A stretch of DNA of 64,000 nucleotides from Musa acuminata AAA Group (taxonomy: Eukaryota; Streptophyta; Magnoliopsida; Zingiberales; Musaceae): positions 21,480,501 through 21,544,500 of the forward strand of contig NC_088345.1 in the NCBI RefSeq assembly GCF_036884655.1. The letters are read 5' to 3'. The translations under genes and the position numbers were made by a program. Below are positions 11,467-22,430 of the stretch, one piece after another (the stretch's first letter is position 1; the number at the start of each line of letters is the position of its first letter). Under the pieces are notes generated by a model, which worked only from the letters and a program-made list of their open reading frames with translations, searched no databases and was not told the DNA's origin.

Positions 11467-12846
11467 TTAAGAAATATCACCTAATGTCATCAACCATTTA
11501 ATTATGAGCATGGCCTCATAATCATCAAGAGTGAGAAGGAAGAAATATGCAATTATCTCTTGGTAAGGCCTCATGATCAGCAATAGTTTCACTTGCGGGC
11601 GCCTACGATCATACTTCAAAATCCGTTCGTTGGTGACCTTAATGACAAACCTACTGCAATTCTCAATAAGTAAGTTCATATGGACAGCAACCTTACTGTT
11701 TACGAAGTTATTAGTGCTGCCCGTGTCGATGAGAACAGTGATCGGTTGTTGTTTGAGAAGGCCTCCAACTTTCATCGTTTACGGGTTTGAGTAGCCAGCT
11801 AGTGTATGTACCGTAACTACGGTCGGTTGTGGCTCTTCTTCTGCATCTTCTTCTTCATGTTCAATGCTCTCTTTTGGATGTTCAATGACCTCTTCTTCTA
11901 TCAGTTCAATCATAAGAAGTCCCCCTTTACTACAGCGATGCTCACGGCTCCACAGCTCGTCACAATGCCAACATAACCCCTTCGCATATCGCTCCCGAAG
12001 CTCTTCTCTTGTTAACCTCTTTGGTGTAGGGACTTGGTCAATAGTAGGGGGGGCTACGGGCTTCAATATTACTGGTTGAGGAGTGACCCTAGTCCTTCGA
12101 GCTTCATGGTTCAATTGCTCCTCTTGATGTCGTGCGAAAGAGATGGCTGCCAAAAGCGTATACGGTTGTCGCGCTTTAACTTCTCCTCGGATCTCCGGCT
12201 TCAAGCCCTCAATGAAGGTCCTCAATAGCTATTTTTGAGACCAATCATGAGTTTGATTAGATAACCTTTCAAACCTGGTTTGGTACTCCTGAATGGTGGA
12301 GGTTTGTTGGATCTTTGCTAGTTGTTTGTCAATATTCTCGTAATCGGTTGGTCTGAAGCGAATCAACAGTCCTTCTTTGAATTGTCACCATGAAAGGACT
12401 CCATAAGTATGTTCAAACTAGTCAAACCACTGTATAGCATCCCTTTCAAGATGTATAGCTATAATTTTCACCATAGATACATCCGTGGTTTTATGGTACC
12501 GAAAATATCGCTCCGCGTGTAAGATCCAACCAATCGGGTCTCCTTCTTCCCATCTAGGGAAATCCACTCTCATGCATGGATAGTTGGGATCGATCATAGA
12601 GCCTCCCCTCTCTTGGAACTCATCTCTTCGGGCCTGGTGCGATTGGGCAAAGCTCTCTCCGTGATATCATTTTTTCGGGCTTAGTAGTCGGCCCAATCTG
12701 AGTTCGGTAAAGAGCGTCCGAATCTTATCCTCCATTCGTGCCTCCAAGGCTTCGAATTTAGCATCGATTGCCTCCTTAGATACTATAGTATATGCCTCCA
12801 AATCTATGATGTTAAGATCTCTCTTTTGTTGTCAGGTTAAAGACAT
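11467..12846 (-). pseudogene. G1 gag and protease region, broken by stop codons
   Basis: Starts at an ATG at 12844-12846. Visible: a retrotransposon-gag domain (NYPCMRVDFPRW, HAERYFRYHKTTD, IQWFD), a zinc-knuckle-like CWHCDELWSREHRC, an acidic linker, and the aspartic protease motif [14 protein letters not shown]. In-frame stops include 12832-12834, 12385-12387 (also present in G2 and G3), 11779-11781 and 11467-11469. Frame is kept throughout, so the damage is substitutions only. The zinc-knuckle spacing is not the usual CX2CX4HX4C. Confidence 0.82.
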
Positions 12847-14105
12847 GTATAGGTTGAGAGAAGTGATGGTCGAAAGGGTTGGTGGATCGGTGGATGTAGG
12901 CTACGATTTAGGCTTGTTTTGTGGCTGTTTTGGCTATAGTTTGAGGGTGTGGTTTGGTGGAGTTTTAGGGCTGTGGATGAAAGTTTTGGATCTGTGGTAG
13001 ATGGCAGCAAAGGTTTGAGAGAAATCAGTGGAAGTTGCAGCAAGTATGTGCTGTCTTGTAAGAGCAGAATTGTCGTCAAAGAAACAACGGTTTCTCGACG
13101 TAATTTCCACCAAAAACATGAGAGAATTGAGGAGGGAATTGATAGCAAAATCACAGTTTATATGACAACAAGGATGACTAATTTAATCAAGAAAATTTCG
13201 GCAGTATAACAGCAAGGAAATTGGTGCAAGTTGCGATAGTAGAATTCTCGTCGAAAAATTTCAGCAGTTTACGATGAAAATTTATAGCAACACAAAAATC
13301 GGTTTTAGAGATGAATTCCTCAATAGATCAATCTTAGATGGAAGCCAATATGATCTATAAAGTGTATAAGAAATTTCATTCAAAAAAGATTGCAAATATA
13401 TGGGTTAAGGCAACAATATGCGGCTGAAATTTTCTGCAGCATAGATTTTTAAGTATAGCAGATTGGACGTAAAAGATCAGAAGTTTATATTGAGAATTTT
13501 TTGATGAAACCAAAGGGAAATCCACTATTAGGAAGTGTCAAAGCTATCATAAAAATTTCATAGAGATTTGGATAGAAACAACGTAGTATCAAGATCAAAC
13601 AATCAGTGCTATGCGGCTGAAATTTTACGGTGCAGATTTTCAAGTATAGCAGATTAGATGTAAAATATCAATGGTTTATATTGAGAATTTTTTGACAAAA
13701 CTAAAGGGAAATCTGCTGTTAAGAAGTGTCAAAGATGTCATAAAATTTCGTGGAGATTTCGATAGAAAAAACATAGTAGAAAGATCAAACAGATAGTGCT
13801 ATACGGTTGGAATTCTGCAATGTATCTTTCGTCGTAGAGATGAAAACTTTATGACGAAAAGTTTATGCAGCAATATAGGAATAATTTTTTTGGGATTTTC
13901 AAATAAATATAACTAAATTGCAGCAGCAGTAAGGTAGAAAACCAGAACCTATTGCAATTCACGGGGAGATCAAAGGATGATCCGCGGTGGTGGAGATGAT
14001 GGCGGAATTCGGCGACGATCTTTTAAGCAATTGTGGGAATTGCTTTGGGCGATTGTGGAGGGTTGATGGATGGCTGTGGAAGGGTAGCGAGATGCCAAGA
14101 ACACT
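12847..14105 (-). other. Long untranslated leader of G1
   Basis: About 1.26 kb between the primer-binding site and the gag ATG, AT-rich and without a supported frame. Short stretches repeat within it (for example TTTATATTGAGAATTTTTTGA at about 13486-13505 and 13676-13695). G2 has the equivalent leader at 52672-53928. Confidence 0.6.
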
Positions 14106-14117
14106 GCTCTGATACCA
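14106..14117 (-). other. Primer-binding site of G1
   Basis: GCTCTGATACCA on the plus strand is TGGTATCAGAGC on the element strand, complementary to the 3' end of initiator tRNA-Met. It lies two bases from the LTR. Confidence 0.9.
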
Positions 14118-14119
14118 GG

Positions 14120-14542
14120 TGTTAGAACCCTTACAGATTCTAAACTTGGGGTTGATCTCTTTAGGGGATCGACCTCCTTGGAACTCTATAGGGGTTCCTC
14201 CCTCCAAGTTGCTGCTTAAAGGCTGCAGAAAAGATTCATCTATTGCTTATGAAAAGAGAAGGAATACATGGCTATTTATAGGGCTTCTAAACCCTAACTC
14301 CTAATAGGACTCCTACTTAAGACTCTTACTTCTAACCAACTATGACTCCTAGTCAAGACTCCTATTCCCTTACAACTCTTAATTCTTCTCTAAGAAAACA
14401 CCTCCTACATGAATGCCCCTCTCAATTAGGACTCTCCTAGCTAGAGTCGTAACAGAATGTCCCTCACAATTAGGACTCTCCTAGCTAGAGTCCTAATAGA
14501 ATGTCCCTCTCAATTAGGACTCTCCAAGCTGGAGTCCTAACA
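14120..14542 (-). repeat. 5' LTR of G1 (423 bp)
   Basis: Same sequence as 9155-9583 with small differences. It is followed by the TSD copy TGATA at 14543-14547. Confidence 0.87.
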
Positions 14543-15416
14543 TGATACCACCTCTGTCACGCCCCTCAAAATATCCATGATATTAAAATTCTCATCACAA
14601 ATAATCCAGGATCTAAACTAACATTTGAGGTCACTAAGAAAACATTCAGATCAAAATTTCAACTCTATAATCTATAAATTTATAAACCCTGTGCAGTTCA
14701 TAAACATACAACACATCGCTCGATGATTCATAAAATCTGAACCCATCTCACCAAAATAATAACTACAACATAAATTCACAAGCGTGGGAGTTTGTACAAT
14801 CATAAAACCAACGTTTACCATAAGTTCATATCGTTACATGAATTAAACTTAACATTCCAGAATCTTAAACTTTTACAAAATCCATAAGTTTAGATTCATC
14901 GTCAATATTTCATTAGATGCAGTATGTGCTTATACAACAAAAACATATATACTAATAAAGATCTGCCCAAAATCTTTTAGCTTTCCACTGCCTCAGCCCA
15001 ATCTTAACATTTAAGCAAGCGACAAGCTATCTTGAAAAATTTATACAACAACGGGGTGAGCATATAAAGCTCAGCAAGTGACTAACATATCCATGTCAAA
15101 AGAGGAAAATTTCCAAAGAGATAAAGTTTCAAAATGCAAGGTAGAATATATGAATTCATAGACGTAATATCATTAGGTGCAGAATCATAATTGTCATTTC
15201 AATCATACATATTTGGTTCATAACAGATGGGGCATAGAGTAATTGGAGCATATCAACAACGAATGAAACGTTTCGGAGCATATCAATAACAAATGAAACA
15301 TTTCGGAGCTTATCGATGATGTATGAAATGTTCCGGAGCATATCAATGGCGTATGGAACATTTCGAAGCAAATCAACAATGAATGAAACATTTTGGAGCT
15401 TATCAATGGTGTATGA
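14543..15416 (-). mobile_element. F-family LTR fragment, cut by a Sirevirus LTR
   Basis: TGATACCACCTC is a primer-binding-site remnant, joined to TGTCACGCCCCTC at 14555, which is the F LTR terminus on the minus strand. The sequence then follows the F1 LTR (41099 onward) to the ATCAATGGCGTATGGAACAT repeats near 15340. It stops at 15416, where LTR B begins. The rest of the F element is not found to the right of the Sirevirus. Confidence 0.75.
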
Positions 15417-16754
15417 TGTTGAATCTCGGATTTTGATGATAAAATCAATTGATGGGTTATTTGATCTAATCCATATTATTGAGTTAAGTATGCAGGATTA
15501 ACTACGATAACCAGAAAACACAAAGCAAGAATACCGGAGTCAAGTTCGATGGACGTTTAAGAGTCCGAAGAATCGTCGGAGATGCTGCCAGAACCAACCG
15601 AGAAGAAATCGGGAACCTGTCGAAATTTTCGGAAGTTCACCGAAGAGATCGTCGGAGGTTCACGGAGATCACCGAGAAGGCTCGGCTACTTATTAAAGTC
15701 ATCACAAGTTCGGGAGCTTGATGGGAGTCCGTCAGAAGAAAGTTCGTCGGAAAGCTCGCCGGAACAAGACTCGACATTCGCGGTTGAAAGCTTGCTTAGG
15801 ATATGTTTTTTTGTTATGTAGTTCACTTGTAATTAGGATTAGGATTAAGAGATAATCCTATATCCTAGTTAAGGGCCAATTGGGCCCAAGTTCGGACTAG
15901 TTTAGGGCAAGATTGAAGCCCAACTAGTGGGCTGAAAACACTATAGTTAGGCTGAAAACACTGTAGGCGGTAGCACCGCCTGGGCTGGGCGGTGGCACCG
16001 CCCAGTGCCCGAGAGCTGGGCGGTAGCACCGCCTGGGCTGGGCAGTGGCACCGCCCAGTGCCCGAGAGCTGGGCGGTAGCACTGCTTGGGCTGGGCGGTG
16101 GCACCGCCCAGCACTATCAACGTTTGATAGTTACAGGCGGTGGCACCGCCACTGACAAGCGGTGGCATCGCCAGCATCGGGAACCCAAAAAGAATTCAAA
16201 TTTTGGAGCCCAAATTTTGGAGCCCAAATTTGAATCCTCTTGAGGCCTATAAATACCCCTCAAATCTCAGCTGAGATTACAACTTTTGAGCAGCAATTGA
16301 TTGAGAGAAAGCTCTTAGAAAATGTCTTAGAAAGTCTAGTTTTCAATTTGCTAGTGTTCACCTCATTCCTTCTCGAAAATCTGTAAGAGAGTGAACCGCT
16401 TATAAAGAGTTGTAAGAGGGGTATTTGTCCTTCCATTACAAGAGAGTTGCTAGTGGAAGGTGGGAGCCTCATCGAAGAGGGGCCTCGCAAGTGGAGTAGG
16501 TCATTTGACCGAACCACTCTAAAATCGGCGTGATCTCTGGTTTGCATTTCATTACTGCATTTATCTTTCTACAAACCTTTACTTTGCTAAGTTCACTTCC
16601 CTCATCATATTACGTACACTTTCAACGCAATTAAGACGATTTCATACGAAACATTATTTTTATCGTACGAAAGATTTTCTAAAACCGAAGTTTTAATCTG
16701 TTGCACTAATTCACCCCCCCCCCCCCCCCTCTTAGTGCCACTCCGATCCTAACA
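15417..16754 (+). repeat. 5' LTR of Sirevirus B (1338 bp)
   Basis: TGTTGAATCTCGG to CCGATCCTAACA. It contains at least six GGCGGT(A/G)GCACCGCC palindromes at 15963-16150, TATAAATA at 16248-16255 and a 16-17 base poly-C run near 16715, followed by the primer-binding site at 16757-16768. It is very similar to the solo LTR 22493-23825 but not to this element's own 3' LTR (22431-24513). Confidence 0.87.
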
Positions 16755-16806
16755 ATTGGTATCAGAGCAAGGTTCTCTCTCATATTTGGTTTAATACCCA
16801 AGAGAG

Positions 16807-18390
16807 ATAGCTTACTCCGGCATGCAAGAGGGTCATTCTATCACACGTCCACCTATGTTTAATGGGTCGGATTACACGTATTGGAAGACTCGGATGAGGA
16901 TCTTCCTCATTTCTATAGATTTCGAGCTTTGGACTATTGTTGAAAACGGATTTCAAAAATCTTCTCTTCCGATGAGCGAATGGAATGAATCGGAGAAGAA
17001 GGTTTTTGCTTTAAATGCAAAGGCTACGAATGCCTTGTTTTGTGCACTAGACAAAAATGAATTTAATCGTGTTTAAATTTATGATTCGGCTTTTGATATT
17101 TGGAGAACTCTTGAGGTCACTCATGAAGGCACTAGCCGAGTGAAAGAGTCCAAAATCAACATTCTTGTGCACTCTTACGAACTTTTCCGAATGAAACCAA
17201 GTGAGTCCATCGGAGACATGTACACCCGGTTTACGGATGTCATCAATGGACTCAAAGCTCTTGGTAAAGATTTTACTAACTTTGAACTAGTAACTAAAAT
17301 CTTAAGATCCCTCCCTAAAAGTTGGGATCCAAAAGTTACGGCCATTCAAGAGGCCAAAGACCTTAAAACATTCCCTCTTAAAGAACTCATTGGGTCTCTA
17401 ATGACCTACGAAATGACATGTCAAGCTCATGACGAGCTCGAGAACCCCCTTCCAAAGAACAGGAAGGATATGGCACTCAAATCACAAGAAGACCACTTGA
17501 AAGGAACATCAAGTGATGAGGACAGTGACAATGACATTGCACTTTTGACTCAAAAATTCAAAAAATATTTAAGGAAGAACAAATTTAAAAATAATATAAA
17601 AAATAAATTTGAACAAAAGAAGGACCAAGTGATTTGCTATGAATGCAAAAAACCGAGACACTACAAGAACGATTGCCCTCAAGCCAAAAAGAGAACACCA
17701 AAGAAGAAGGCGCTCAAGGCAACATGGGATGATTCAAGCACGTCCGAAGAAGAGGAGTCCAACACCGAGTAAGTTGCTCACTACGCCCTAATGGCCTTCG
17801 AAGAAGAGGTAACGGATTTAATTAATGCAGATTTACCTTATCATGATTTATTAAATGCCTTTCATGAGTTATTTGATGAATGTAAGACAATTAGTAGAAA
17901 ATATAAATTGATAAAAAAGGAGCATGATAGTCTTACGTGTGCTTTTGATAAATTAAAAACTGAATATCATGATAGTCTAGCTCCATGTGCTAAATGCCAT
18001 GATTTAGAAACTCTCCAAAATGAGAATTTAGTACTTAAGGACACCTTGAAGAAATTCGAGGTCGGTAGCAAGTCCTTAAACATGATCCTTACAAATAAGG
18101 GTCACGTTCCTAAAAGGAGTGGAATCGGATTTGTGAGAAGTACTCACCAAAATCCAACCACCTTCATTAAAGGTCCTATCTTACATGTTCAACACCAAAG
18201 CAATTGCAACTTTTGTTGCAAATATGGACATATAACTTACCAATGTCCATTCAAGAAAATTAGTCCGAACAAATTGATTTGGGTTCCTAAAGGAACCATG
18301 ACCAAGTCTATGCAACATGATAAACAAGTTAGATTGGTTTTTGAGGCACCCAAAAGTAAATGGGTACCTAAAAATAATTCCTTCTTGTAG
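16807..18390 (+). pseudogene. Sirevirus B gag, inactivated
   Basis: The capsid-like N-terminus (PPMFNGSDYTYWKTRMRIFL) and the block SLPKSWDPKVTAIQEAKDL are followed by zinc knuckle 1 (CYECKKPRHYKNDC), a coiled-coil-like Lys/Glu stretch, and zinc knuckle 2 (CNFCCKYGHITYQC). The ancestral start codon has become ATA (16807-16809). Stops occur at 17074-17076 and 17770-17772 (CAA to TAA). The UAG at 18388-18390 is shared with elements D and E and may be a genuine gag end or readthrough codon. Gag would form the particle that packages the RNA. Confidence 0.85.
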
Positions 18391-21300
18391 AAACATACAC
18401 CATCACATGCTAGGAGCAAAAGATGGTATCTTGATAGTGGATGCTCAAGGCATATAACCGGAGATCCATCCCAATTCTCCAAGCTCACTAGCATGGACGA
18501 AGGCTATGTCACCTTCGGAGACAACAACAAAGGCAAAATCATTGGCAAGGGAACCATAGGTAACAAATCAAGTTTTTCCATTGATAATGTGTTACTAGTT
18601 GATGGATTGAAACATAATCTATTGAGCATTAGTCAATTATGCGATAAAGGTTATATCATTAGATTTGAATCAAATATGTGCATTATTGAAAAACCAAATC
18701 ATAACATGACTATGATTGCTTTAAAACAAAATAATGTCTACACCATCAATCTTGATGAACTAAGTAATGAAATGTGTTTCTCCGCCATAAATGATGATGC
18801 TTAGCTTTGGCATAGGAGATTAGGCCATGCAAGCATGAAAACAATATCTAAAATCTCATCTCAAGAACTAGTACGAGGGATTCCTAATATGAAGTTTATT
18901 AAGGATAAGGTATGTGATGCATGTCAACTAGGGAAACAAATAAAAACAAGCTTCAAACCAAAAAATCAAATTAGCACCACTAGACCATTACAATTGATCC
19001 ATTTGGACTTATTTGGACCAATTGATACAACAAGTCTAGGTGGAAGCAAATATGCTTTTGTGATTGTGGATGACTACTCTAGATACACTTGACTTATTTC
19101 TTAACTCACAAAAGTGATTGTTTCAAGTATTTCTCTAAATTTTGTAAACTCACTCAAAACGAAAAAGGTTTCATGATTTTATCAATACGAAGTGAACATG
19201 GTGGCGAATTTCAAAACCATGACTTTCAAAATTTTTGTGAAGTTAATGGATACAATCATAACTTCTCCACTCCGAGAAATCCCCAACAAAATGGAGTAGT
19301 TGAAAGAAAAAATAGAAACCTACAAGAAATGGCAAGAACTATGTTAAATGAACATAGTTTACCTAAGTATTTTTGGGCCGAAGCCGTAAATACGGCTTGC
19401 TACATCATGAATAGAGTCCTAATAAGACCTTCCTTATCAAAAACTCCCTATGAATTATGGAATAACAAAAAACCAAATATTTCCTATTTTAAAGTTTTCG
19501 GTTGTAAATGCTTTATTTTAAATGAAAGGGATGCCTTAGGAAAATTTGATGCAAAATCCGATGAAGGCATCTTTCTTGGTTACTCTTCCATTTCGAAAGC
19601 TTTTCAAGTTTTTAATAAAAGAACCTTAGTAATTGAAGAGTCTATTCATATAGTTTTTAATGAAGTCTCAAATTTTAAGAAAAATGATTTTGATGATGAT
19701 CTTGGTTTTGATAATTTGAATTTAAATGAACCCCCTCCTCAAAATAGCAACTTGGATGCACCTTCTTCTGAAATTTCCTTGCCCAAGGAATGAAAGTATA
19801 TAGATGCTCATCCAAAGGAGCTAATTATAGGGGATACATCTAAAGGGGTTCAAACTCGTTCCTCTTTCAAGAATTTTTGTGCTAATGCTGCCTTCCTCTC
19901 TCAAATCGAACCTAAGTGCATTGACGAGGCCATAAAAGATGATTTTTGGGTTATTGCAATGCAAGAGGAATTGAATCAATTTGAGAGGAATAAGGTGTGG
20001 GAGCTTGTTCCTAGACCTAGTGACCATTTAGTCATTGGTACTAAGTGGGTCTTTAGAAACAAGCAAGACGAAAATGGTATCATGGTTAGAAACAAGGTTA
20101 GATTAGTGGCCAAAGGTTTCAACCAAGAAGAATGTATCGATTACGAAGAAACCTTCGCTCCCGTGGCTCGATTAGAAGCCATAAGGATACTCCTTGCCTA
20201 TGCTAGTAGTTATAATTTTAAACTATTTCAAATGGATGTCAAAAGTGTCTTCTTGAATGGTTTTATTTCCGAAGAAGTATATATCGAACAACCTCCCGGA
20301 TTTGAAAATACTCTTTTTCCTAATCATGTATTCAAATTGACCAAGGCTCTCTATGGCTTGAAACAAGCTCCTAGAGCTTGGTATGAAAGGCTTAGTTCCT
20401 TTCTTATTTTAAATAATTTTACCAAAAGCAAGGTTGATACTACATTATTTATTAAACATTTTGAAAATAATTTTCTTATTGTGCAAATTTATGTTGACGA
20501 TATTATTTTTGGCTCTTCGGATGAATCACTATGTGAATCATTTGCCAAATCTATGAGTCATGAATTCGAAATGAGTTTAATGGGGGAATTAACTTTCTTT
20601 TTAGGATTACAAATCAAACAACTTAAGGATGGTATATTTCTTAACCAATCTAAATATACGGTAGAATTGTTAAAACGATTTAACATGGATAATTCAAAAG
20701 CAATAAACACCCCTATGAGTACTGCGACTAAGTTAGATATGGATGAAAATAGTGAAAATTTCGATCAAAAAACATATAGGGGAATGATAGGTAGTCTACT
20801 CTACCTTACCGCAACTAGACCGGATATCATGTTTAGTGTAGGACTTTGTGCTAGGTTTCAATCAAATCCTAAATTATCTCATCTTAAAAGTGTTAAAAGA
20901 ATATTTAGGTATCTTAAAGGTACTCCGAATTTAGGTTTATGGTATCCAAAATCTAAAAATTTTGATTTAATGGCTTATGTGGATGCCGATTTTGGCGGAT
21001 GTAGGATAGATAGAAAAAGTACATCCGGAACATGCCAATTTTTAGGACATGCACTTGTTTCTTGGACTTCCAAGAAACAAAATTCAGTAGCACTATCTAT
21101 GGTAGAAGCCGAATACATTGCTGCCAGTGCATGCTGTGCACAAGTTGTATGGATGAAAAACACATTAGAAGACTATGGAATTCACTTTAAGAACATTCCC
21201 ATAAAATGTGATAATACTAGTGCTATATGTCTTACTAAAAATCCGATTCAGCATTCTAGAACTAAGCACATCGACGTTAGGCATCATTTCATACGCGATC

Positions 21301-21434
21301 ATGTCCTTAACAATAATGTTGTTCTAGAATTCATTGACACAAAGCATCAATTAGCATATATATTCACAAAAGCCTTGAATGAAGACCAATTTGAATTCAT
21401 TAGAAGGGAATTAGGTATGTTAAATTGTCCCTAA
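18391..21434 (+). pseudogene. Sirevirus B pol (protease, integrase, RT, RNase H), inactivated
   Basis: In the gag frame after UAG. Protease motif WYLDSGCSRHITGD is followed by integrase with its His/Cys finger (HRRLGHASMK...CDACQLGK) and DDE core. The second catalytic Asp reads Glu (RSEHGGEF instead of RSDHGGEF). Lesions: TAG 18802-18804, a one-base deletion near 19091 after DDYSRYT, and TGA 19791-19793. From 19794 to the natural stop at 21432-21434 the RT/RNase H frame is open, with [23 protein letters not shown], the catalytic YVDD and RNase H DADFGGC and EAEYIAAS. Confidence 0.88.
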
Positions 21435-22430
21435 ACAATAAACTTGTTTGATTGGATTTTCCGTAAAGTTTTTCATCTTCTTTCCATCTCTCGGTGAATC
21501 TAATCATTCTCCTTCAAATTCCGTATGACATGTTGTGAAATCTCGAAATCGACTTTGATGACTTGATTATGAATTTCAAGTTACTGATTTGATTTAAATA
21601 AGTTTCATCTAAATCATAATCTTGATCTTGCAAAATTGGAATCACAAATAATATCTTTTGGCATTCATGAATTGATACTTACAAATGTGAAATTATTGGC
21701 ATTCATGACTTGAATTTGAGATTTTAATGAATTTAACGATTTGAATGAGTTTGTATTCGAATTATGATCTTGACTTCGTGAAACTACTACTTGAATTTTT
21801 ATCCCAATCTCTCTCTTGTACATCTACAATTTCTGTTATTTATAGAAAGAAGAGATTAGATAATATGAATGCATGCTGAATTTTCCTCTAAAATGAACTC
21901 TGCGTAAATATTTTTTTTGCATACTTAATTTTCAATGATAAAATCGTTGTATGACAAAATATGTGCTTCAAGTCTCATTTCCCTTTTTGTTGATGACAAA
22001 GGGGGAGAAAAGTGATGACTTATATCATTCTTAATAGTATGACAAAATATGAATTGCAAAATCTTTGAGAAAAGTAATCGATCGATGATTGTCTTATATG
22101 CCTTGCAAAATCCTTGAAAATATCGTAAGATTGATTGATCATATTGAATGCATGAAATGTATAATCATGAAATTCATGTTGAAAATCTTTTGTCATAGTA
22201 AAATTTTTCTCTTATCTTTCGACTTGAAAAAGATTTTCATCGAAGTTTCGCATTTACATTATACTTAATGAGAACAACGATAAGTTCTACGGTTAGAACT
22301 TATCGGTTTATGCTTGAATTCAATGGGATGGAATTCAAGTGCTTTATCTTCTCATAATATGGCATATAGATAGGGGGAGTTATGTTTAACTCCATCATCA
22401 ATTGATTGCCATCATCAAAAAGGGGGAGAT
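21435..22430 (+). other. Sirevirus B 3' non-coding region with multiple polypurine tracts
   Basis: AT-rich, with no supported envelope-like frame. Purine tracts: GACAAAGGGGGAGAAAAG near 21997-22014, GATAGGGGGAG near 22370, and AAAAAGGGGGAGAT ending at 22430 next to the LTR. The last is the plus-strand primer. Confidence 0.72.

Larger units (their letters stand above)
9155..14542 (-). mobile_element. Ty3/gypsy chromovirus-type element G1, defective, with 5-bp TSD
   Basis: A 5388-bp minus-strand element bounded by TGATA at 9150-9154 and 14543-14547. Order on its own strand: 5' LTR 14120-14542, primer-binding site 14106-14117, about 1.26 kb leader, gag and protease frame 12846-11467, RT/RNase H 11460-9904, integrase relic and chromodomain 9903-9601, 3' LTR 9155-9583. 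One reading frame runs from 12846 to 9601, broken only by stop codons, but the RT core and most of the integrase are missing. It was inserted next to the LTR start of an F-family piece. Confidence 0.88.
16755..22430 (+). mobile_element. Internal region of Ty1/copia Sirevirus B
   Basis: Primer-binding site TGGTATCAGAGC at 16757-16768, gag 16807-18390, pol 18391-21434 in the copia order protease, integrase, RT, RNase H, then about 1 kb of non-coding sequence with multiple polypurine tracts ending at the 3' LTR. Gag with two zinc knuckles, long LTRs with CGG-CCG palindromes and multiple PPTs together point to the Sirevirus lineage. Confidence 0.88.

Noticed and set aside
15963..16160. CRISPR-like arrays of short palindromic repeats
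   Set aside because: The palindromes sit in U3 of LTRs next to a TATA box, have irregular spacing and no unique spacers, and the genome is a plant.
21435..22430. Possible envelope-like gene downstream of Sirevirus B pol
   Set aside because: No frame above about 60 codons in the expected orientation. The region is AT-rich with polypurine tracts only.
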